A model generated the notes under the pieces. It was not told the DNA's origin and made no database searches. It was given only the letters and a program-made list of their open reading frames with translations. Shown here piece by piece: positions 8,148-14,609 of a stretch of DNA of 21,140 nucleotides. The translations under genes were made by a program, and so were the position numbers. Origin of the DNA: an uncultured Bacilli bacterium (GTDB lineage Bacteria; Bacillota_I; Bacilli_A; RF39; UBA660); the NCBI GenBank assembly GCA_944329545.1, contig CALVIK010000052.1, positions 1 through 21,140 on the forward strand. The letters are read 5' to 3'. Within the stretch, counting starts at the first letter, position 1; each line of letters opens with the position of its first letter.

Positions 8148-8795
8148 TCACAACTCCTTTAAAACTTTTACTGCTTTTTTATAAGTTGGCATATATTTTG
8201 CTACCGTGTGCCAAAAGTCTTTAGAATGATCAAAATGAACAAAATGACTAAGTTCATGAATAATAACATAATCAATTTCTTGTAAACTATATCTAATTAA
8301 TTTTGTGTTTAAAGTAACAGAATTATCTTTTTTATTACAAACACCCCATCTAGTTTTCATTTTCCGCGTTTTAAGTTTGGGAAAAGGAATATCTTCTGTA
8401 AATAAATTATAGTTATATTCTAACCTTTCTTTAAAAACTTTTAGCATCTGCTTTTTAAGCCATTTATCTAAAGCTTCTTTACTTGGTGTATATATTTTAT
8501 TATTGTCAATTTCTATATTATCAAACTTAACTATAATTATATCATATTTTTGACCTAAATAATAGAACTCTTTTTCTTTTTCATGTTTTTTTTGCGAAAT
8601 AATTAAAGCTTTTTTTAAATAATCTTTTTCATTATCTAAAAGTATTTTTATTTGCCTTTTACTAACTAAATAATTGGTAGTTACATATATTGTCATATCA
8701 TCTTTAATTTTAATATAAGTATTTTTATTGTTTTTCTTTTCAATAATTACTGGATATTTAATACCATCTATTTTATATTCAAAATCATAAGTCAT
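8148..8795 (-). CDS. YgjP-like (DUF45) zinc metallopeptidase
   Basis: This 215-residue cytoplasmic protein has the YgjP/SprT-like zincin motif H180-ELS-H184 with a third ligand H190 in HFDHSKDFW. It is preceded by the family block TRWGVCNKKDNSVTLNTKLI. It has no signal peptide. YgjP family members accompany restriction or DNA-repair loci in some bacteria, but their substrate is poorly known. The ATG at 8795 has TTGGTGAT upstream. It forms a tight operon with the intact M23 gene. The fold is a confident call; the role is not. Confidence 0.85.
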   Translation of the reverse strand: MTYDFEYKIDGIKYPVIIEKKNNKNTYIKIKDDMTIYVTTNYLVSKRQIKILLDNEKDYLKKALIISQKKHEKEKEFYYLGQKYDIIIVKFDNIEIDNNKIYTPSKEALDKWLKKQMLKVFKERLEYNYNLFTEDIPFPKLKTRKMKTRWGVCNKKDNSVTLNTKLIRYSLQEIDYVIIHELSHFVHFDHSKDFWHTVAKYMPTYKKAVKVLKEL

Positions 8796-8822
8796 CTTAT
8801 AATCACCAATAATATTTTACCA

Positions 8823-8850
8823 CAAAAAAAAGAAAGTGTTAAACACCTTC
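8823..8850 (-). terminator. Terminator of the YfcC-type transporter gene
   Basis: On the minus strand GAAGGTGTT pairs with AACACTTTC (one G-U pair) and is followed by a run of eight T. It starts at the base after the transporter stop codon (8851). Confidence 0.8.
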
Positions 8851-10425
8851 TTAAAGTAAAGTTAATATTGCGCAAACTAGGACAATAATTAAGAATACTA
8901 ATAAGGCAAATTTCCAAATATATTTAAACCATTGTTTAAATGAAACATCAAAGAAACTTAAACCTGCAATTAAAATTACACTAGTTGGGAATATTAACAT
9001 ACCAACAGCATAAACTGATTGAATTAATAAGCCAGTAACAGATAAAGCTGCCGCATCAAAACTTGTAATATAAGATGACATACCTACTAATAAATAATAT
9101 AAGTCATTATAGAAGAAGCTTCCATATAAAGCAGCAATAGCCGTTGTTACAACATTAAAGTCATCAGTTAATTCAAAGGTTTTGGCAAACATTGTATCAA
9201 CTAAAGTTCCAGTACCATTATAAGATGCTTGGTATAGAACATAAAGAACAACGCTTGCAAGACCAGCATAAATAGCAGTCGGCATCATTTTTTTAACACC
9301 AGCAATAAAACTTTCAACAAATTCGTTTAATTTTAAACGATATATCCATGCAAGTAAAATTGCGGCAATAACCATAAGTACTGAAAATTCAGTATTACCC
9401 CAGTATCCCATTTGAGAAATACCGCTAAATAAATGTTCAAAAATAGCAAAATCGCCAATTTTAACTTCCATAATACTATCATAAATATCATTAAAGAAGT
9501 TAATTTCAAAAGCATAATACCAATTATACATACCAGCAAGGCCAAATATCAATAGTAATGCTAGTATAACAACAAGTGGTATGATACTAATAGCTTTGCT
9601 TGCATCAACTTTTTTAATTGATTTAGCAACCGCCATAGCTTTTGTTTGCTTTTTAGTACTTTTCTTAGTACTTGTTTTTTTAGCCGGAGCTTTTTTTGTT
9701 GCTTTTTTCGGAGTTGCTTTTTTAGCTGTTTCTTTTTTAGCTGTAGTTTTTACTTCTTTTTTTGTTTCAGCAACTTTTTTAGCTGTATCTACAGTTTTAG
9801 CTACTGCTAAAGCCGGAGTTTTTTTCTTGCTAAATTTCAAAATAAAGATAATTAAAGCTACAATTATAATTGCTAATAAAACTATTTTAGCAACAATTTG
9901 GTTTGTCATATCAACCGCTAATAAATTTTTAGTATAGCCGGAAATATTAAAACCCAAAGTTGAAGCCGCTGAACCTAAAAGCATTGCTCCAACGGTTGAA
10001 GCCATAGCTGTAATTTTATCAAAACCTAGTTTAAATAAAACTAAAGCTGATAATGGTACAAGAACAAATAAAGGGATAATTAATCCAGTTACTGATGATG
10101 CTACAGCATAGAAAATAACTGTAACAATCAAAAATACTTTTTCTCTATTTGTGAATTTACCAGATAATTTTTCTACTAATTTATCTAGCGCTCCTGTTTT
10201 CCGCATAACTCCGTATAAGCCACCTATTATTGCAAAAACAATAATATATAAAGCAAATACTAATATTGTTGAAATCGGAATACTAAATAAATCAAATATA
10301 CCAACTGCATCGATGCCATTTGTTGTAAGTTCGCCATTAGTATAAGTACCAACTGGAATAATCCAGCTTAAGATAACAAATATTAAAAACGAAATCCCAA
10401 TAGCTTTCAATAAATTCCTTTTCAC
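8851..10425 (-). CDS. YfcC-family transporter with a histone-like Lys/Ala/Thr insert
   Basis: This 524-residue polytopic membrane protein is of the YfcC / C4-dicarboxylate anaerobic carrier-like group (anion or amino-acid carriers). The N-terminus (SWIIPVGTYTNGEL) and the IGGLYGVMRKTGALDKLVEKL block are typical. The protein is two hydrophobic halves (about 8-198 and 279-524) joined by a charged linker at residues about 200-278 (9592-9828), dominated by Lys, Ala and Thr (for example AKKATPKKATKKAPAKK), like bacterial histone-H1-type tails. The linker is bounded by two similar pieces, ALAVAK and AMAVAK. The start is GTG at 10425 with GGGAGGT 9 bases upstream. The substrate is unknown. Confidence 0.8.
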   Translation of the reverse strand: MKRNLLKAIGISFLIFVILSWIIPVGTYTNGELTTNGIDAVGIFDLFSIPISTILVFALYIIVFAIIGGLYGVMRKTGALDKLVEKLSGKFTNREKVFLIVTVIFYAVASSVTGLIIPLFVLVPLSALVLFKLGFDKITAMASTVGAMLLGSAASTLGFNISGYTKNLLAVDMTNQIVAKIVLLAIIIVALIIFILKFSKKKTPALAVAKTVDTAKKVAETKKEVKTTAKKETAKKATPKKATKKAPAKKTSTKKSTKKQTKAMAVAKSIKKVDASKAISIIPLVVILALLLIFGLAGMYNWYYAFEINFFNDIYDSIMEVKIGDFAIFEHLFSGISQMGYWGNTEFSVLMVIAAILLAWIYRLKLNEFVESFIAGVKKMMPTAIYAGLASVVLYVLYQASYNGTGTLVDTMFAKTFELTDDFNVVTTAIAALYGSFFYNDLYYLLVGMSSYITSFDAAALSVTGLLIQSVYAVGMLIFPTSVILIAGLSFFDVSFKQWFKYIWKFALLVFLIIVLVCAILTLL

Positions 10426-10446
10426 TTTTTTCTACCTCCCAGTGTC

Positions 10447-10475
10447 ATTATATCAAAAATTCCTTATAATATAAA
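10447..10475 (-). promoter_or_regulatory. Promoter of the YfcC-type gene
   Basis: An extended -10 (TGATATAAT; the box is 10447-10452) and a TTTATA -35 (10470-10475) are spaced 17 bases apart, and the GTG start is 21 bases downstream of the -10. Confidence 0.5.
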
Positions 10476-10548
10476 GTTTTTTTTAATAAAATAAGCTTTT
10501 TTCATCATGTTTTCACAAAATTATAGATTTATCAGTTAAAATTTGTAG

Positions 10549-10554
10549 TATAAT
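10549..10554 (+). promoter_or_regulatory. -10 element for ytqA
   Basis: A TATAAT box lies 17 bases before the ATG at 10572. The -35 region is poor. The untranslated leader would be very short, but AGGTGAT still fits as ribosome site. Confidence 0.4.
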
Positions 10555-10571
10555 TTGAACTAGGTGATAAC

Positions 10572-11534
10572 ATGAATAACTTTATTTATTCTAATACTAA
10601 TAAAAGATATCATACATTAGATTATTTTTATAAACATAAATTTCATACTAAAGTTAGTAAAATTAGTTTAAACGCCGGCTTTTCTTGTCCTAATATTGAT
10701 AAAAAAGGAAAAGGTGGCTGTATATACTGTTCTAAAAGCGGTAGCGGAGAATATGGAGGAAACCCTTTAGAAAATCTAACTACACAATTTTATAAGCAAA
10801 AGAAAATTATGGACCGAAAATGGCCAAACAGTAAATATATTGCTTATTTTCAAGCCCATACTAATACTTATGCTCCTTTAAATGTTTTAAAACAAAAATA
10901 CGAAGAAGTTTTAAAATTAAATGATGTTGTAGGTATCAGTATTGCTACAAGAAGCGATGCTATTAGTGATGAGTGTCTTGATTATTTAGAAAAGTTAAAT
11001 CAAAAAACTTTTGTCACGGTAGAACTTGGTTTACAATCAATTCATAAAAACACAACTAAACTAATTAACCGTGGTCACACTTTACAAAATTTTGAAACAA
11101 TGGTTAAAAAGTTACAAGCCAAAAATATTTTTACAGTTGTCCATATTATTAATGGTCTTCCTTATGAAACAAAAGAAATGATGTTAGAAACTGTAAAATA
11201 TTTAAATAAATTAAATATCGATGGGATTAAAATCCATATGCTTAGTGTTCTTAAAAATACAGCATTAGAAAAATTATACCAAAAAGAAAAATTTCCTTTG
11301 TTAACAAAACAAGAATATGTAGATATTGTTTGCGATCAATTAGAATATTTAAACCCTAAAATTGTTATTCAAAGACTTACTGGTGATCCTGATCCAAACG
11401 ATTTAATCGCGCCACTTTGGCTTCCTAAAAAAAGAAATGTTTTAAATGACATTGATAAAGAAATGGTAAAAAGAAACTCTTATCAAGGAAAAAAAAGCAT
11501 AAAAAAAGCACGGCCCACCGCAATAGAGACATGA
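10572..11534 (+). CDS. ytqA: Radical SAM protein, YtqA/YhcC family (TIGR01212)
   Basis: This 320-residue protein has the family's cysteine cluster C39-x10-C50-x2-C53, preceded by KISLNAGFSCPN, which binds a 4Fe-4S cluster and SAM. Later family blocks are AYFQAHTNTYAP, VGISIATRSDAI, TVELGLQS, HIINGLPYET and KIHMLSVL. B. subtilis YtqA has been tied to wobble-uridine tRNA modification (MnmL, partnered with the methyltransferase MnmM/YtqB). I recall this from the literature and cannot test it here, and no ytqB lies beside it. The start has AGGTGAT upstream. The last codons and stop lie inside the hairpin that ends the convergent DGR transcript, so its C-terminal tail may have been altered when the element arrived. 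Confidence 0.9.
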   Translation: MNNFIYSNTNKRYHTLDYFYKHKFHTKVSKISLNAGFSCPNIDKKGKGGCIYCSKSGSGEYGGNPLENLTTQFYKQKKIMDRKWPNSKYIAYFQAHTNTYAPLNVLKQKYEEVLKLNDVVGISIATRSDAISDECLDYLEKLNQKTFVTVELGLQSIHKNTTKLINRGHTLQNFETMVKKLQAKNIFTVVHIINGLPYETKEMMLETVKYLNKLNIDGIKIHMLSVLKNTALEKLYQKEKFPLLTKQEYVDIVCDQLEYLNPKIVIQRLTGDPDPNDLIAPLWLPKKRNVLNDIDKEMVKRNSYQGKKSIKKARPTAIET

Positions 11535-11556
11535 GACAAAAAAATGGTGAGCCGTG
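11501..11556 (-). terminator. Terminator of the DGR operon
   Basis: On the minus strand CACGGCTCACC (11546-11556) pairs with GGTGGGCCGTG (11509-11519), 11 bp with one T-G pair. Just past the hairpin comes a run of seven T. The 26-base loop is long and holds the ytqA stop codon. It begins 2 bases after the reverse-transcriptase stop. On the plus strand there is no T-run after it, so it should not stop ytqA. Confidence 0.7.
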
Positions 11557-11558
11557 TA

Positions 11559-12665
11559 TTAAAACTGGGCTTTATGCACAAAATTTTTAGCATTAGCCAT
11601 TTTAAAATATCCATTATAACTAGCTTTAACTTGATTATAATTTTTTGCTTTTCTTTTTTTCATTTTTCTTAGTTTACGCTTTACTCTTTTCTTTGTTTGA
11701 TTATTAATTAAAATAATTAGTTTTTTCCCTTTTAATTTAAATTTATAACCCAGAAAATTTAGACCTTTATCTAAATCATATATTTGGGTTTTTTTATTTA
11801 ATTCTAAACCTAACTTATGAACATATATAGCTATTTGCTCTTTACAATATTTTAAATAGTTTTTATCATGGTGTAGTAAAATAAAATCATCCATATATCT
11901 TATATAATATTTTATTTTTAATTTTTCTTTGATAAAATGATCTAGTTCATTTAAATAATAAATGGCTAGTATCTGACTTGTTTCATTACCAATAGGTAAT
12001 CCAGTTCCTTTATTATAGCGTGGTAAATTAGAAAGTTCTTTTATTTTTATTTCTAAATCGGAAATGCCTTTTTCTTTTAGATAGTTAATTTCTTTTTTTA
12101 TTAAATTATCAATTTGGTTATTAATATAACTATGGTCTGTACTATTAATAATTTCAACAACTATTTTTTGTAATTCCTTATCAGGAATATCTTTTTTTAA
12201 TTTATTAATTAAAATATTATGATTTATATTATAAAAATATTTACTAATATCACATTTTAAAATATAAATTGGACCTTCTTTTTGCTTAAGTTTATTAATA
12301 TACTTTTTTAAATAATCAATACCAGCCTTACTGCCTTTACCTTTTCTAGTGGCTACATTAGTGTCTATTAACTTAGGTATTAATAATGGCAAAAGTACAT
12401 ATTTACTAATTAAATGATTAACAATTTTATCAAAAATACATTCACTCATAATAATTCGATATTTAGGTTCTTTAATCAAAAATATACTGTAATTACCATG
12501 TTTATATTTTCGCATTCTTAAAATTAATAATATCTTCGTAACATTAACTGAAAATGAAAGTTCAAATTTTACAAGTTTTGTTTTATGTCTTGTATTAAGA
12601 CAAATGTTTTTATAGACTTCCATTATCTTATCAATGGACAAAATATCATCATAAGTTATTTTCAT
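11559..12665 (-). CDS. DGR reverse transcriptase
   Basis: This 368-residue enzyme copies the TR RNA into adenine-mutated cDNA that replaces VR. RT motifs in order: KEPKYRIIMSECIFDKIVNHLI (about 65-86, given as its outer borders K65 and I86), GKGSKAGIDYL (108-118), motif A with catalytic D139 (LKCDISKYF), GLPIGNETSQ (222-231), YMDD (257-260), LGLELNKKTQ and LNFLGYKF. GLPIGN-x-TSQ replaces the QG motif of retron and group II RTs and is the DGR hallmark. The C-terminus is strongly basic (about 311-345), with no maturase or endonuclease domain, and the length is normal for DGR RTs. Its ATG overlaps the previous stop (TAATG), so it is translated by coupling and not from a strong site of its own. 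Confidence 0.95.
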   Translation of the reverse strand: MKITYDDILSIDKIMEVYKNICLNTRHKTKLVKFELSFSVNVTKILLILRMRKYKHGNYSIFLIKEPKYRIIMSECIFDKIVNHLISKYVLLPLLIPKLIDTNVATRKGKGSKAGIDYLKKYINKLKQKEGPIYILKCDISKYFYNINHNILINKLKKDIPDKELQKIVVEIINSTDHSYINNQIDNLIKKEINYLKEKGISDLEIKIKELSNLPRYNKGTGLPIGNETSQILAIYYLNELDHFIKEKLKIKYYIRYMDDFILLHHDKNYLKYCKEQIAIYVHKLGLELNKKTQIYDLDKGLNFLGYKFKLKGKKLIILINNQTKKRVKRKLRKMKKRKAKNYNQVKASYNGYFKMANAKNFVHKAQF

Positions 12666-13315
12666 TATTTTAAAGCAATGCTTTCTAAAATATAATGACC
12701 ATTTTCTTTATGATAAGTATATACTTCTTTAGTACTTTTATCTAACAATTTGTTTAAAGTATCACTTTTATATTCCCCTAATAGTTTATCGTTTATATCA
12801 TAAACATTACCATCTAAAATATAACCTACTTTAACATCTAATCTTATTTCATTTTCGCTAGAAGTATAGCCATACAATTTTGAAACATATTTTTTACTAC
12901 CACAATTATATTTTTCTCTAGTAATTTCATTACCTACTAAATTATAAATATAGCCATCATATATATAATTTTCTATTTTATCAGGAACATTTATTTGACC
13001 GATAATTTTTTCAGCACTTTGATAATAATCGGCTAAAGCAACACTGTTTTTTAGCACATTATCTTTTTTCATTTGCCCAAAAATTAAATAAAGTAATACT
13101 TCATCTTCCATATGTTGTGTATTTGTTTTTTTACTTATATTAATGCTAGCGCATTCATCAGTCGCAACAGCTTCATATAATTTTTCAGCAACATCATGTT
13201 TCACTGAGGTTTTTATAGCAACATCATTAGTATTTTTATTTATCAAAAATATTATTAAAACACTCAATAAAAGTATTATTAATACTATAAAAATTATTAT
13301 TTTCTTTTTAGACAT
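12665..13315 (-). CDS. Membrane-anchored exported protein within the DGR operon, unknown
   Basis: This 216-residue protein has a basic start (MSKKK), one hydrophobic helix (about 6-26) and a hydrophilic domain of about 185 residues that should lie outside the cell. Two cysteines (C55 and C138) could form a disulfide. I know no family for it. It overlaps avd by 8 bp at its start and shares TAATG with the RT at its end, so it belongs to the DGR operon. Proteins between avd and RT are normally intracellular or absent, which makes an exported one odd. It may act on the diversified surface protein (export, anchoring, display) and not in retrohoming; that is inference from position and topology only. 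Confidence 0.75.
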   Translation of the reverse strand: MSKKKIIIFIVLIILLLSVLIIFLINKNTNDVAIKTSVKHDVAEKLYEAVATDECASINISKKTNTQHMEDEVLLYLIFGQMKKDNVLKNSVALADYYQSAEKIIGQINVPDKIENYIYDGYIYNLVGNEITREKYNCGSKKYVSKLYGYTSSENEIRLDVKVGYILDGNVYDINDKLLGEYKSDTLNKLLDKSTKEVYTYHKENGHYILESIALK

Positions 13316-13661
13316 TTACTTCACCATCTTTCTTTTTTAAACCAAAAACCATTTTTCTTATTTGCATTAAAAAGCGGCTAACTACTTCAAATTGGTGGCG
13401 ACTAATTATTTTTTTATCATAAGAAACTCTAGTATAAAAATCTAACATTGATAAACTAATTAATAAATCTTTTAAATATTTATCTTTGATACGCATACTA
13501 TCATTAATATTAAAAGCAAAGATATTTTCTAAAGCCCCATAACAAGTTTTTTCAATGTTGTTTTTCAGAACCACTTCTTTTTTCGGGAAATTAATCAGTA
13601 GTTTATTGTAATAATTAATTGTCTTATATGTACTAGTTAAAACCTTAAAATTATAATTCAT
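13308..13661 (-). CDS. avd: Avd, DGR accessory variability determinant
   Basis: This 117-residue basic helical protein matches the bAvd four-helix-bundle family: a TYKTINYYNKLLINFPKKEV start, then IEKTCYGALENIF, LKDLLISLSMLDFYTRVSYDKKIISRHQF and LMQIRKMVFGL, which line up with the TYxL..xFP, LE..LL, L..LRF..R and I.RML blocks of known Avds (the third block is quoted by its edges LKDLL and RHQF). Avd forms a pentamer that binds RT and the TR RNA and is needed for cDNA synthesis. It overlaps the gene before it by 11 bp and has no strong ribosome site, so it is probably translated by coupling. Confidence 0.88.
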   Translation of the reverse strand: MNYNFKVLTSTYKTINYYNKLLINFPKKEVVLKNNIEKTCYGALENIFAFNINDSMRIKDKYLKDLLISLSMLDFYTRVSYDKKIISRHQFEVVSRFLMQIRKMVFGLKKKDGEVNV

Positions 13662-14046
13662 CGAGATAATCTTTTATTTGCTTATAATTATTAAAGTCTT
13701 CACTAACTTTATTTTTTATTTTATTTATTAAACTAGCACACATATTATCAATTACTAAACTTTCATTAGCTTTTTTTAAATAAATATAATAATTATTGCC
13801 CTTTTTGATATTTTCTTTTTCCCCTATTATTACATAACTTATTTCATTTTCATTTAGCTTTTGTTCAACGGCACCTAACGCATTTGTGGGAAACCCCACC
13901 TTATCGTTTATTTTTTTATAATGTAAGAAATAGTTTAAAAGTAAGGCATCGTTATTATAAGTTATATAAAAGCCTCCACTTTTCATTAAAACTACTACAT
14001 CTAAATATTGTTCTTTTGCGCTATTATAAAGATCAATTAATTTCAT
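13651..14046 (-). CDS. MutS-like (MSL) DGR accessory protein
   Basis: This 131-residue protein resembles domain I of MutS, the mismatch-binding domain. The helix LIDLYNSAKEQYLDVVVLMK (3-22) is followed by GGFYITYNNDA, where MutS has GDFYELF-x-DA, and then GFPTNALGAVEQKLNENEI, where MutS has GVPYHA..xYLxKLIxxG. The Phe of the mismatch-probing Phe-x-Glu pair is kept (F26) but the Glu is Ile (I28). No clamp or ATPase domain follows. DGR surveys have reported MutS-like proteins as alternative accessory genes (recalled, not checked). Starting at 14046 gives GGAGGG 4 bases upstream of ATG; the longer frame from 14070 does not. It is the first protein gene after the template RNA. Confidence 0.72.
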   Translation of the reverse strand: MKLIDLYNSAKEQYLDVVVLMKSGGFYITYNNDALLLNYFLHYKKINDKVGFPTNALGAVEQKLNENEISYVIIGEKENIKKGNNYYIYLKKANESLVIDNMCASLINKIKNKVSEDFNNYKQIKDYLDEL

Positions 14047-14389
14047 TTTTCCCTCCATAATAACATTCACAATTCACTCCATTATAAATCGAAATGTTGT
14101 AATAATCTTATTAGGGTAAAAACCCCATTGTTTTTTGTGTGGCGAAAAGTTCAAAAGTAGTTATTCTAGGTGACTTAACCCACCAGCATAGCCATAGCTA
14201 TATAAATATTTTCTAATAAAATAGTCATATAGCGTCTATACTATCTTTTTAGGCCGAGCCAAGGAATTAGCCTTGTTTCCAATCTAACTTAATACATAGA
14301 TTATTGCTTAGCAATTACTTCCTCTAGTTATTAGCCGTAGCCTTGTAACATTGCGGTTCATTAGCAAATAATTACTAATTGTAGTAGGA

Positions 14390-14499
14390 AATTGGGCGGA
14401 CGCCGTAGCCATTCCAGACATTGTTGTTGTTGAGCGCTCCTGAGGAGTTCACATTCATCTCGTTCGCGTTAAACCAGTTGTTGAAGTTCGACGGTGACA
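14390..14499 (-). repeat. DGR template repeat (TR)
   Basis: TR is the donor copy. It aligns without gaps to VR at an offset of 280 bases, with 92 of 110 positions identical. Read on the minus strand it has 32 adenines, 17 of which differ in VR; only 1 of the 78 other bases differs. In the VR frame it carries 12 Asn codons (AAC or AAT), the standard DGR design that lets adenine changes reach many amino acids without making stops. It is 50 percent GC by my count, far above its AT-rich surroundings. Confidence 0.97.
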
Positions 14500-14536
14500 A
14501 AACACACACGCACTTGTGAGGCTAATCCCTATACTG

Positions 14537-14562
14537 GGCAAAAATGAAGAGTCATTTTTGCC
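14537..14562 (-). repeat. Perfect 11-bp inverted repeat between VR and TR
   Basis: GGCAAAAATGA (14537-14547) and its exact complement (14552-14562) flank a 4-base loop. CTATACT lies on both sides (14529-14535 and 14562-14568). No U-run follows on either strand, so a simple terminator is unlikely. It may be the target-site cruciform known downstream of some VRs or a fold in the template RNA leader. Confidence 0.75.
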
Positions 14563-14590
14563 TATACTTTTTCTTCATCAAGTTTTAGCA

Positions 14591-14609
14591 GTTGTTTCTA
14601 CGAAACAAC
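14591..14609 (-). repeat. 8-bp palindromic hairpin at the target gene stop codon
   Basis: GTTGTTTC and GAAACAAC pair perfectly around a 3-base loop; on the coding strand the TAG stop begins in the loop. It lies 61 bases past the VR end. Its size resembles the hairpin needed for target recognition in the Bordetella phage DGR (8-bp stem, short loop), though that one lies closer to VR. Confidence 0.7.

Larger units (their letters stand above)
14047..14597 (-). ncRNA. Noncoding segment holding the DGR template RNA (approximate ends)
   Basis: This 551-bp stretch between the target stop and the MSL start has no plausible gene. It contains the TR plus about 340 bases on its sense-3' side, where other DGRs keep the spacer that folds, binds Avd-RT and primes cDNA. 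Short hairpins are visible: CAAGG with CCTTG (14260-14275), ATTGC with GCAAT (14303-14315) and GGG with CCCC (14114-14126). A nine-base piece of TR, GCCGTAGCC on the plus strand, recurs at 14334-14342. A TATAAT at 14081-14086 (minus) might serve MSL. I see no strong promoter before TR, so the RNA may come from the target transcript. Exact RNA ends are unknown. Confidence 0.6.

Noticed and set aside
9581..9937. Plus-strand 118-codon frame opposite the transporter linker
   Set aside because: It is the complement of the Lys/Ala-rich coding repeat, which reads as hydrophobic residues; it has no ribosome site.
11559..12665. Group II intron maturase or retron RT
   Set aside because: The IGN-x-TSQ motif, Avd, and TR/VR pair fit only a DGR; no intron domains V/VI or maturase X domain is seen.
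14390..14499. TR as a broken gene end or plain duplication
   Set aside because: The differences are nearly all at adenines of one strand, which random decay would not give.
14537..14562. Rho-independent terminator of the target gene
   Set aside because: The stem is good but neither strand has a T-run right after it.
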